A stretch of 43,788 nt of DNA from Fragilaria crotonensis. Lineage: Eukaryota > Bacillariophyta > Fragilariophyceae > Fragilariales > Fragilariaceae. The notes under the pieces are model-generated. The model saw only the letters and a list, made by a program, of their open reading frames with translations. It did no database searches and was not told where the DNA came from. The stretch lies in the NCBI GenBank assembly GCA_022925895.1, contig JAKSYS010000527.1:1-43788 (forward strand), written 5' to 3'. The position numbers were made by a program, and so were the translations under genes. This document shows, one piece after another, positions 9,469 through 18,821 of this stretch (positions are counted from its first letter, which is position 1; every line of letters starts with the position of its first letter).

Positions 9469-9570
9469 GAAACGAGGAAGAATGGTAATTTTGGTAGAAT
9501 CCTCGATGCTACTAGCATTACCCTGGTGTGGCGAATTGCCATCCGAGGTCTCCTCCTCGTTTCCTAACCG

Positions 9571-11937
9571 TCACTTTCCCTTTGTCATGCCTCCCATCGC
9601 CCTCTTCAATGTTTCGATTTCCTTGTTTGCCGCCGAGAACTTGTCGGTAATTGTTGATGCCTTGGTGAGAGCTCTTTCGGCGATATCGAGGGCCTTCTCG
9701 ACCTTCTCCTTCATTTGCGAAACAGCAACCTCCATTTTTTCAACTTTGTCGAACCCTGAGTTAGTCGCAAGAAATTTTACATACTCGGCAGAGATGGCAG
9801 GGTGATTCTCGAAGTGGTGATCGATGTACGACTTCATCACATCGTGCGTCCGGAAACAGGCCCAAAGGAGGTGCGAGCAAATGGACGCCGGTTCCTCCAC
9901 TGTCATTGCATCGGCTACACCTTCTTTAGGAGCATAAAGGTCTTCGCATACACGGTCAAGAATCTGGGTAGTTAAAGACCACGCCTGGTCCGCGGAAAAC
10001 TTCGAATCAGAGTGGAGCTTCTGGTAAATAGCGTCAACGAAACCCAGGAGTTGGGTCAAGAACGTGACTGTCGAGTTCAGACTGGCAGTGGCCACTGCTT
10101 TGGCCGCAATCATGGTGAGATCGTGTCCAAATGCGTACTCGATGTCATGTGCCACAGTTGAATGAATTAAGTTCATCTGCTTGATCACATGATTCATTAC
10201 ACCTTCTCCGCCGGATTTCCAGCTCTTGTAATGAGGAAGTTTTGATAGCTTTGAGGTGTTTCTCTCGTTTGTCATCGCAACTCGACCCTTGTGGAACAGG
10301 CGAGGACGATTGAAGTGAAGAGCTTTGATGGCTGCTGCCTCAGCTCCGGTCTTGATCTTAAGCTTGACCCGAGATTCCAAAACTTTAAACTGGGTGTCCG
10401 CATCCATATCGTCCGAACCGAAGATGCGATCAAGCATCAGAAGGGGGTCCATTACCAGACCATAGCGATAGGAGGAGAAATTCTTGACGACCCACTCGGA
10501 ACACTCAGATAAGTCGCGAATACCGAGCCCTCCAAACTTGATGGACTTGTCTTCGGTGTTTGCTTTCAACACTCCGACATCGCGTGATAGCATTCTGATC
10601 TCGTTTGCGAACCGGCGAAGCTCTTCTTCCGTTCGGATTGAAGCGTCAGACACCCCGAGGCTTTCGTTTCCTTCCTCCATTTCGACCTCCGATTTCTTCG
10701 TATCATTGTTTAGCAAGGTCATGAGGTGGTCCACCACCGGGCGATCCTCCTTTGAGTCCTGTTTCAGGTTTACCCTCTGCTTCTTGAGCCTGGGGATGCC
10801 TTCAAGATCTTGATCGTGTTTAGCAACATCGGTCTTGATTGCCTCTATTTCTGACCCAACACCTTGAATGCGCTTTATGACAGACGTGAGAACCGCCACG
10901 ATCTTGGCCTCATCTTCAACCTTGGATTTCTCAACTTGATCCATTCTTCCGACCACGGACTTCATCTCGGTGACTGCCTCTGACGTTTCCACTTTGGACT
11001 GATTTACGTCCAGTCCTAGGCGGTCCACTTCTTCACCAATGAACGACGTTGTGCCCCATAAGGTGGGTGCTTCGAATTTCGGGTCCATTTCTACTGCGGA
11101 TCCGAGCGAAGACATGAGGTTCTGAACTGCCCCCGCCATGAGGATTGCAGTTTGTTCATTATCCAAGAAGCGACCGTGCGATAGAGAGGCCACTTCCTCG
11201 AGCGTGCGACCCATTTCTACAACGACAGATTCGAGTCGCGAGACAATCCTTGTCAGACCACCTCTCCCCAAAGATCCACCCTCAATCATAGCCTCCAAAC
11301 CGGTGTCCCCTTCCACTGGCAGGGTGCGACGGTAATTTGGTACTACGATAGTACTGAGAGGTTCGGAGAGACTGACCTGTGCCTTCCTCTTCTTAGCGGG
11401 AGTCCTGAAAACCTCAGCTTCGTCTAGCAGTTTGACCTCGGACTTGATGTCGTCTTCCGATGCCAATTCGTCATCAGCATTTGTGACAGCACGAAAGGCC
11501 TTAACCCACATTGGAAGAGACCACTCCTTTCCTGCCCACTCTGCCTGAGTGCTACTCGGTACCTTTGACATAGGTACCGAGGGTTGGGAGAAAACGGTCG
11601 CGCCGCTGACTCTGAAGATGAAGAACCTGGAATCGTCGAATGCTGGTATCTTGTTCGTCCCATGGGACTTGATCTTGCAACCCTTGCGAACACAGAACGA
11701 CGAGCCTCCGACGCCAATCAAACCAAAACACAAAGAACGATCCGAGCCCGGAATCAAAACAACAGAGTAGCAACGCTTAGTATCAACCATACCTTCAGTA
11801 GAGCCAACAACCCCCTCCATACTCGCCGGAGAGGGCGACGCCGCGACAGGCGAGGCGAAAGAGACAGAAGCCCCGGGAGGGGCAGCAGCGAGAGAGAGCG
11901 AAGCAGTAGCCTCCTGCAAGAGATCATCGAGCGACAT
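9571..11937 (-). CDS. DIRS Gag-like ORF1 protein
   Basis: This 788-residue protein is the first ORF in coding direction. Its ATG (11937) lies 6 bp inside split repeat A1. After an Ala/Ser/Pro-rich N-terminus it has a Cys/His cluster, C70-x11-C82-x4-C87-x4-H92, within a segment ending KSHGTNK that may bind metal. The middle (about 190-480) is charged and predicted from composition to be largely helical. A more conserved-looking globular block runs from about 485 to 700, and a C-terminal coiled coil from about 735 to 788 (repeated KVEKAL, AERAL, KEIETLK heptads). Position and composition fit a nucleocapsid/structural role. There is no homology I can name beyond similar ORFs of diatom DIRS elements. 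Confidence 0.7.
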   Translation of the reverse strand: MSLDDLLQEATASLSLAAAPPGASVSFASPVAASPSPASMEGVVGSTEGMVDTKRCYSVVLIPGSDRSLCFGLIGVGGSSFCVRKGCKIKSHGTNKIPAFDDSRFFIFRVSGATVFSQPSVPMSKVPSSTQAEWAGKEWSLPMWVKAFRAVTNADDELASEDDIKSEVKLLDEAEVFRTPAKKRKAQVSLSEPLSTIVVPNYRRTLPVEGDTGLEAMIEGGSLGRGGLTRIVSRLESVVVEMGRTLEEVASLSHGRFLDNEQTAILMAGAVQNLMSSLGSAVEMDPKFEAPTLWGTTSFIGEEVDRLGLDVNQSKVETSEAVTEMKSVVGRMDQVEKSKVEDEAKIVAVLTSVIKRIQGVGSEIEAIKTDVAKHDQDLEGIPRLKKQRVNLKQDSKEDRPVVDHLMTLLNNDTKKSEVEMEEGNESLGVSDASIRTEEELRRFANEIRMLSRDVGVLKANTEDKSIKFGGLGIRDLSECSEWVVKNFSSYRYGLVMDPLLMLDRIFGSDDMDADTQFKVLESRVKLKIKTGAEAAAIKALHFNRPRLFHKGRVAMTNERNTSKLSKLPHYKSWKSGGEGVMNHVIKQMNLIHSTVAHDIEYAFGHDLTMIAAKAVATASLNSTVTFLTQLLGFVDAIYQKLHSDSKFSADQAWSLTTQILDRVCEDLYAPKEGVADAMTVEEPASICSHLLWACFRTHDVMKSYIDHHFENHPAISAEYVKFLATNSGFDKVEKMEVAVSQMKEKVEKALDIAERALTKASTITDKFSAANKEIETLKRAMGGMTKGK

Positions 11938-11943
11938 GAAAAA

Positions 11944-12438
11944 GAAAAAGAAATTCCCTCAAGAAATATACGACTTCAGGCCTTGGCTGAACGGTCCGAG
12001 GATGAAAGTCGATGCTTTCTTGATTTGTGAGAGAGATTCCTCTCTCTCACCGTGAAGAGACATTCTGTTGTTGACACCTGGTCAAGATGATGTCGTGGTG
12101 ACCAGGCTGTAGGATCGGTAGCGGCAGCTACATCGGGTGTCATGGTGATCCGCGGTCTTCAATCAATCAAGGACTCATCTGATGTGGTGAAGGTGATCGT
12201 GGGAGTGATGGATCATAAAACTCCGATGAAATGGCCGATCCGGATGAACGTCAAGTTTGGACATTGAAACACACTGCCAATCCAGTGTCGATGATTTTGA
12301 ATCACGAAGCTTGATTGGGTACAGTAGCGAATTTGGTTAGTAACCGTAATATCAGAGGTGAATGAATTTTTACGTAGTTACCAGTTCCTCGCTCTCTGCT
12401 TTAACTGTCATCCGACTTAACCTGGGGGTACGCAGAGG
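11944..12438 (-). repeat. DIRS split repeat A1 (5' end in coding orientation)
   Basis: This 495-bp copy of 2979-3473 begins at the element edge (…CGCAGAGGG/TTCATTTT…) and stops 6 bp before the Gag-like start codon, so it should hold the promoter and 5' leader of the element. GAAAAAGAAATTCCC marks its inner limit. Confidence 0.85.
12027..12050. other. Perfect hairpin in split repeat A1
   Basis: Same GTGAGAGAGA/TCTCTCTCAC stem with TTCC loop as at 3062-3085. Here it would lie in the 5' leader of the genomic RNA, and the other copy would lie in its 3' part. Confidence 0.6.
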
Positions 12439-13052
12439 GTTCATTTTTCCTCCTTTGTCAGATCAACGACAAGTTTGATGTTGCAGTTGAAGCCACCATA
12501 CCAGTAGGCCAAAAGCTTTAAACATCGACGAGCATCAGAAAATTAGGTGTGACGCACGCATTGGTTCAATAAAAGGACAAAACAAAACTTCACAAAACCC
12601 CTTTTTTTCTTTCTTTTTTCAATGAAAACTCATCCCTTATTGAAGACATGAAACAATTGCATCACTGCCGGACAGTTTTGTAGAGCCCAACATAGTAACC
12701 TACCTCTGACAAAAATGACTTTCACTCTGTTGGAATTTTTTAACAAACGTGACTTGCAAGAAACTCATGGATTCCAGGAGATGCTGTGGCTGCTATCTTC
12801 AATGCCATTTGAGAATTCTATTCAACTCCTGTGTGGCAGATGGCTAAATGATTTTGTTCTTCTTCAGAATATCTTTCGTTCATTCTTCCAATTTCTGCCA
12901 GAGGGGCACTTCGTCAAATGCAACAAGATAATCAGATGTGGATCCCGGGTCGTACAAGATTGATATGTCAACCCTAGTAGACAGCACACACGGCTTGAGA
13001 GTTCAGTCCAACAAGAACCTCTTCTTTCATCCACTTGGCCTAGTACCCACAG

Positions 13053-13960
13053 ATTGGAGTACATCCTGCGGCAACATTTGTACAATTTGTGAGCAGCCTC
13101 CCCGAATGGGAAGCCGAATTATTGCATGACATTGACTTGTGCGAAGACCCCTTTACTGTAAGCAATGCACTGTCATATTGCATCCGGCGATGAGTGACGG
13201 CTGCGTGTGGACAGATAAACAAGGAACTTGGGTGACATAGTTGTGCGTGGCATGGGATCAGCTCAGGGAGCCAAGCAAGGTTGATTCCTACTGCGCGGAA
13301 GCATATAGCTAGTAGCTAGCATGATGATGGCTATGCTTTGCTTTCTTCGTCGGTTGGCAGAGTTCACGACCCAACTGGTGCCACCATGGACAGGGATCTT
13401 GGCAACGGATAGCCAAGCCTCTTGGATACCATCACGGTCACCACCACACCACCATCAAAAGGAGAACATTGTTGCCCTCAGTATGCACAACAGAAACCAG
13501 TTGCACAACTTGATGTGAAGTGGCCGGAGTGGTATTTGCTGAGAAGTATCCTCACAAAAAGCTTGAACGCTAGCAAGGTGTTACTCTCCAACATGTGAGG
13601 GGCCACCAGGATTGAAAAGTGGCAGGAAACAATATTATATCATTGTTGCCGTCTGGATTCTGTACAATTTTTTATGGTAATCTAATGGATCCATACTTTT
13701 TCACAAATCTCATCTACCTCTGGTGGTGCTTCCTTTGTTGTTGTACCTCCTTTCAGCCCAGCAGCAGCACGGTGTACTATCATCAAAGCCCCGCCTGTTG
13801 GAGAGAACAACATCTTCAACGAGAATTTCATTAATAACTACGACGTCTCTGTGGAGCTGCCATGATAGGGTCATATAGTGCACGCATTGTTGCACTGGAC
13901 AAGAAAACAAACGTCGGGGGCAAAGATCTCCATTTAAAGCAGGTTGTTTACTGTTGTACG
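13053..13960 (+). pseudogene. Decayed non-LTR retrotransposon 3' end (RNase H domain remnant)
   Basis: No long frame survives, but coherent peptide fragments follow one another on the plus strand with stops and frame changes between them. A segment reading SSLPEWEAELLHDIDL (about 13100) is followed by the four RNase H hallmarks in the right order: SDG at about 13193, AEAYS at about 13296, ATDSQA at about 13405 and HVRGHQD at about 13590. LDVKWPEWYLL sits just before the last one, as in RNase H domains of protist non-LTR elements. Further coherent but unrecognised fragments run on to about 13960 (for example VVVPPFSPAAA near 13740). RT and endonuclease parts are not visible upstream. This is an old, inactive copy. 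Confidence 0.45.
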
Positions 13961-14349
13961 TCCATTCAGATGATGGGCAACTAGTAGTAGTACATTGGTA
14001 ACTTCCACCCAACCAATAATGGCCCAGTTCTCTTTTTGTGTCTAGCTCCCATTGTTGTTATGTTTGTGTCCAATCCATCATCAATTGGCATATTGTCATT
14101 GATTCTACTCCACCAGACCCGCAGTGCCTTGTATTGCCCTATGTGTTTCCAAACCTGTTCTTTGTCAATCTTCCTCAACTACATCACAAGGTGGTTTTTG
14201 GTGACTTTTTAAAAATAAATTGCATTCAATATATATTGTGAGTGGACGGGGACTATTCACCAAATAAAATTGTTAACAACATTTAGTTTGATTATTCATC
14301 GTTAATATTCATATTACATTTTAAAAGTTTAACATTTGTCACTTGCTTT

Positions 14350-14577
14350 GTTGATTTATATCACCATGTGGATTGTAATTACAATGTTAAAATTGAATAC
14401 AATGACAATTATAAAGTCAAAACAGGCTTAAACTTCAAGTACATACACACTCATTTTTAATACATCACATGTTGGTTGATTTATACCAGCATGTGGATTG
14501 TGTGACCATTGTTTAAATTATGTGCTACGACAATTTAAATTCAAAACACGCCTAAAACTCTAAGTATATTCACGCTC
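14350..14577. repeat. Two-copy diverged direct repeat, about 124-bp period
   Basis: Copy 1 (14350-14452) and copy 2 (14474-14577) share TTGATTTATA, then CATGTGGATTGT, then a common CAAAACA run, then an ending like CACACTC or CACGCTC. The copies differ at perhaps one base in five. Probably an old local duplication. Confidence 0.5.
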
Positions 14578-15120
14578 TGATCCATTCAAGCTTCGAACCA
14601 AATCGAGGCTCCTCCTTTTCTCCCTCATCCAAAATACACAATGCTGCACCCCAAACAATTCAACACTTTTTGACTCAACCCTGATGGCACCTGACTTGAG
14701 TCAATCCTCGTTGCCAGGCTGCATTTGCATTGTAATGACCATGACAATGTTGTTATAAACCGAACAACGACATGGCAATCCTCGAATGTTGGTGCTTTTG
14801 GCATTCAATGATTACTTTGTCGTCGTTTTCTTGATCAGTCTTGTCATTGCTGTTGTGTTGTGCTACACGTACACTTAGTACATTTCTTATTTGAAACCAG
14901 TCCGGGAGAATCAGCACTTTGAATTCCTGTAGAGATGTACAGTGGTCCTCCTACACGCACAATTTCTGGCGGTTTTTTTTTCAATTTCAAACCAGATGGA
15001 GCTGGAATAGTAAATCTTTGAATACCAGCCATTGTCAGTACCTTGTTGTTAACCTTTTTTGTTATAAATGAATTTTAATAGTGATGTGAAAACACCAAAT
15101 TCATCTCTTGAAAAAACGGT

Positions 15121-15315
15121 TGTTACTGCAGAAATAAATTTATGGTTTTGTTGACTCCAGTAGAAACAAATTATGGAATCCACCATTTGTTGATTATTAA
15201 TTAATGGGATTCACCCTTTTGTTGAGTCCAGCAGAAATATAATTACGGGATCCAACAATTTGTTGACTCCAGCAGAAATAAATTTATGGAACCCACTGAT
15301 TTGTTGACTCCTAAA
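15121..15315. repeat. Degenerate tandem repeat, about 40-bp unit
   Basis: Units start near 15121, 15149, 15189, 15220, 15261 and 15302 with the consensus TGTTGACTCCAGCAGAAATA followed by an AATTTATGG(G/A)ATCCA tail. Spacing is mostly 40-41 bp, with one unit 31 bp. This is minisatellite-like with no coding potential. Confidence 0.65.
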
Positions 15316-16654
15316 AATATACATTTGTCATAGTTTGATAAACCATCAATTCAATCACCAACTCATTAAATACTTTGATTTTAATACATTTAAATCTCAA
15401 TACAAATTATTTATGCGTAGATATCACTTTTTAATGTTGAAAGGGGCCATAATTTTAACCATAAACAGTCATTATTGACTACAACTATATCAACTCACTT
15501 TTTGCCACCTTGTGATGTACACCATGGATCCAACCATCTCTTGGACTCCAAAAACAAGTCGTGAACAAGAATACAATAAGCATGCGGTGATGAAAGTCTT
15601 GTCGACGGTCGATTGTTAACGCAAGCTCTTGAAGTTGTGCTTGAGAAAATTGAAGCATGCCATTAATATCCCGAAGACTCCTTTAATGTCTTTCCATAGT
15701 ACAGACTCTAGCTACCTTTCCACTCCATTTCATAACTGCACTTTCCAGGTTCCTGCCAATGCTAACTTGAAACAATGTGGCACCATTACCAAGAATAGGC
15801 AAGAAAACACCAAGTACCTTGAGCTTTCCAGCAGCAACTTTGTCAGGGAGGCATCCACTATGGCCACCACCTAGTCATTGACGTTCTTGCTGATGAAACA
15901 ATAAGATCATAAGGACCTTGGAACAAGCTTTGAAACCTCTTTGCATGTCTTCTGTGAGATTCCTTGGGGTAAACTGCTTGGAGTTTTGACTTTTTTGGGA
16001 GACGAAGCTATTTAATTTGTATTGTTTGTGTTGGGCCGGCCCTTAAAATAACTCAAACCTTTTTGAAGAACAATGTAGAAAAATCAAGAGTCGAGCTCCC
16101 CTTCTATACTCATCACTCGTCGTCAACAACAACATTGCCATGGCAAATTTGATTGCCGAAGCAAATCACACCCACAGGAGACTGATGGCCATGTGGTGAT
16201 CATTGTGGAAAAGACAATGGAACAAAATTAACAGGAGTGCTCACATTCTCCGGAGAATGCGTTGTGGAGGTGACATTGTTGTGTATGCATAGTACATGTA
16301 GTGTGACATCCACCATGCATTGACGAGCAGAGTTCGTGCCGAAGAAAAAGGGGATAGTGGTGCGAACCACACATTATACCATTCCGAATCATTGTTTCTA
16401 AAAATCTGCGGTGCCTTCATTGTTCGCCGCACACGTACACAGCTCACCGCTCTCTTCATACTTTCTGCAACTACTAGAGTATACTGCAGGATGATATTGA
16501 GAACTACGACGTTGTAAGTTGAATGTACTAGGAGTGCATCACACATTTGAGAACGCAAACAGTTACTATTCTTGACCTCATCAGCTCTCAGGCAGGACGA
16601 AACGAGAAAAAGAGTGGTTATATACTAGTACATGGCGTAGGAAACGCGTGGAAT

Positions 16655-16749
16655 ATTTAGACCCCTCGGGGTCTAAATTTTGACCGTGGGGTCAAATTTG
16701 CTGAATTTAGACCCGGGGATTAAATTATAGACCCCAGGGGGTCAAATTC
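16655..16749. repeat. Cluster of inverted GACCCC/GGGGTC motifs (tiny MITE or palindrome)
   Basis: Within 95 bp the motif (A/T)TTTAGACCCC or its complement occurs five times in alternating orientation, including TTTAGACCCC-TC-GGGGTCTAAA. The two ends (ATTTAGACCCCT… and the complement of …GGGGTCAAAT) form an imperfect inverted repeat of about 26 bp. It sits 10 bp to the left of the Harbinger insertion. Confidence 0.5.
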
Positions 16750-16759
16750 AAGATCCTAA

Positions 16760-16784
16760 GGGCGATCCTTACGGGAAACAAAAC
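16760..16784 (+). repeat. Harbinger left terminal inverted repeat
   Basis: Starts GGGCGATCCTTACG immediately after the TAA at 16757-16759. It pairs with 20890-20914, with two mismatches after ACG. Confidence 0.85.
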
Positions 16785-16985
16785 TGGCTTTCAACAAAAT
16801 TTGCAGCAGGTTGTGTGGAAGGTTTTGTGCACCTATTCCTTACGACTTTATCTGAGTACAAAACTTACCAGTTTATCAATATCTTGGGACCTGAACATCA
16901 ACATAAAAACACGTGCGATTACGTAGAAATGATACTAGAACTTAGGATTTCGAACTTGTTTTGCCACCATTGTTTGTTTCCAACC

Positions 16986-18799
16986 ATGTCAGATCCGCCT
17001 TCAGCAACGGCATCGCTCACCGGTAAGAAGAAGAGCCGCAATGGTGGAACCAATGTGAGCAAGGAACTGCTTATGGAGTTTCAAGCTCTCATTGCCTACG
17101 CATGTTACGACTCACCTTCTATTTCGGGGGCTGGCGTGTCGATGACGGAATCCACGATGGAAAAGCTCATGATGAAGCTTTGCTTTGGGGAGAATCATGA
17201 CAACCACGACGAAATGGTTTGCTACGTTGATCAATTTTTACTTGGTCTTAACAAGTTTAAAGGCTTGTATGCTGGGCCGCCGCCTCCTCTGACTGATGTC
17301 GATGCAGGAGTCCCTTCAGAACTGTTACTGTGTGTTCCTCCATCCTTACATCGTCAGGGAAAAATACATATTTTTGTTGGGGAAGGCTCAATCGAGAAGA
17401 GGCTTCTCATGCAAAAATCATTGACAAACGAAAGTGGAATTAATGGAAGGACAATGCTGAGACTTGCAAAGGACGTTTTAGCGAATTGCAAAAAGATGAA
17501 TGCAATCGTCACGTCCAGCGATTCACCATACAAGGACTTCAGATCTTTTCCGTCTGGAACAAATTACGAAGACTATCTCAAATGGTGCCTCACTGCAATG
17601 TTTACAAATGATGACGACAAAAAAGGTACGTCCGCAGTGTTGCCAATAACGTTTGTGTATTTGTGCAAGTATCGAAGCGACTGATTTCTTATGCTGTTTC
17701 GTTGACAGATACTAGCAGTAGTGACACTCCTAAGAAAAGTAGCGAAGGTGACATTGAGCTACAACCATCAACTTCAAGTCCGTCATTCTCTCAACAACAA
17801 GGTAAAACTGGGGATCCAGCAGGAGTTGAGATCTCACCTCCTCCCAACTATTTCTTCAAGGGATTTCTAGCGTGGTGTCTATGGGGTCACTTACCCATCG
17901 AGAATGACGGCACAATGAAGTCCTTGCTTTTTACGGAAGCCAAGGTTCCGACATCGTTTGGTAGGAAGACTGCTTCACGTCAGTCTTCCAAACAGTATCA
18001 GATAAAGCAGCACCAGGATGGAGAAACCTTGATGGGTCGCCGCGGAACGAAGAGATCGGTGTCCGAAAGTGAGAGTACTATGACGTCGTCTCCAAATGAA
18101 GATAGTAGCAACAAACAACAACGAAATGCCATCCTTCAACAAATGCACCGTTTCAACGCCGAGTACATCGAGAGAGAACTGCAGAAACGAAGTGCCTTGC
18201 AGGTAGCTATTGTCCGGGACAAAATATCTGCACTCACAAGAAAAAGCGACAGGGCAACAGAGAAGCTCTTCCGAATGAAGAAGGGTTTGGCTGCTGATGA
18301 GTTGAACACCGTTGTGGAGAACTTGGACCGAGAAATCGAAAATCTCGAAACGGAGCTGAGGACTTTGCAAGAGAGAGAAATCCAGCGTCGAGACAAGGTG
18401 ATGATGATGACAGGCCAGCACGTGATGGTCGAAGAGAACGTTCTGGAGGATGATGACGTTGTTGAAAATAACATTCTCAGCAAGAAGACTCCAGACAAGA
18501 ACACCCCGGATAAGAACACTCCCGCCGTCATCAATAATCGAGATGTCGAATATCCTCTGGATGTTGTTTTGAAGGATCCGCCCCAAGAACAACCGTCAGG
18601 AAACATTTGTGTTGAATGTTCCGCCACTCCAAGTATTCACAAGTGCCGAAGGTGTCGGCGATTTGTCTGTACTTTGTGTTGCTCAGAGAAGCGGCATCTG
18701 GATATGATTTGGTGGTGCGGCAACTGCTTTGAAAACGAAAGTATCACGAACCAACAACAAATTCGTGACGGAAAATACGAGTCAGACGGAGAAGGGTAA
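16986..18799 (+). CDS. Harbinger partner protein: coiled coil plus C-terminal zinc cluster (two exons)
   Basis: Exon 1 runs to 17625 and exon 2 from 17709 to 18799. An 83-nt intron (GTACGT…TTGACAG) joins them in frame (…DDDKK-D-TSSSD…). From the ATG at 16986 the product is 576 residues; the frame is open further up to an ATG at 16815, which is less likely because it lies 55 bp from the element end. The N-terminal 200 residues are a globular block I do not recognise; no clear Myb/SANT repeat, the usual partner-protein domain, is visible. A Ser/Gln-rich linker is followed by a long coiled coil (encoded by about 18120-18410: ELQKRSAL…IENLETELRTLQE). A Cys cluster near the C-terminus (C-x2-C-x8-C-x2-C-x4-C-x2-CC…C-x2-C, encoded by about 18608-18725) probably binds zinc. 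It likely acts with the transposase in DNA binding or nuclear import. Confidence 0.7.
17626..17708 (+). other. Intron in Harbinger partner gene
   Basis: Starts GTACGT, ends TTGACAG, 83 nt, phase 1. Removing it links two otherwise separate open frames exactly, which supports both the intron and the gene model. Confidence 0.7.
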
Positions 18800-18821
18800 T
18801 AGAGCTGTCTACTTATGAAGG

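Larger units (their letters stand above)
2440..12439 (-). mobile_element. Complete DIRS-order retrotransposon with split direct repeats (PAT/Ngaro-like organisation)
   Basis: The element is about 10.0 kb and is coded on the minus strand. Two roughly 493-bp sequences each occur twice in the split arrangement typical of PAT/Ngaro-type tyrosine-recombinase retrotransposons. In coding orientation the order is A1 (11944-12438), four ORFs (11937 to 4177), B1 (3474-3967), directly abutting A2 (2979-3473), a 47-bp spacer, then B2 (2440-2931). Gene order is Gag-like, RT, RNase H and tyrosine recombinase; no DDE integrase, protease or LTR is seen. No methyltransferase or SGNH hydrolase domain is recognised. 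There is no target-site duplication. Both edges share AGAGGG and the internal B1/A2 junction has AGAGG, as expected for recombinase-mediated insertion of a circular intermediate at a short matching site. The near-identity of the repeat copies suggests a recent insertion. Confidence 0.88.
13961..16654. other. AT-rich gene-poor spacer
   Basis: About 2.7 kb with AT content clearly above the rest of the window. No convincing coding region appears on either strand; short open frames around 15629-15874 and 16241-16558 have no recognisable features. It contains the two repeat structures listed separately. It may be further decayed transposon sequence continuing from the RNase H remnant. Confidence 0.5.

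Noticed and set aside
13710..14178. Possible Ty1/copia remnant around 13900
   Set aside because: A short peptide resembled the segment before a copia integrase, but upstream RNase H motifs in order make a non-LTR remnant the better explanation; no copia integrase or RT motif was found.
16815..16985. N-terminal extension of the Harbinger partner gene from the ATG at 16815
   Set aside because: It would start within 55 bp of the transposon end and encodes a segment unlike the following hydrophilic protein; the ATG at 16986 is more plausible.
17975..18592. 205-codon minus-strand frame opposite the Harbinger partner gene, repeated at 31630-32193
   Set aside because: Antisense shadow of the coiled coil; it has no independent features.
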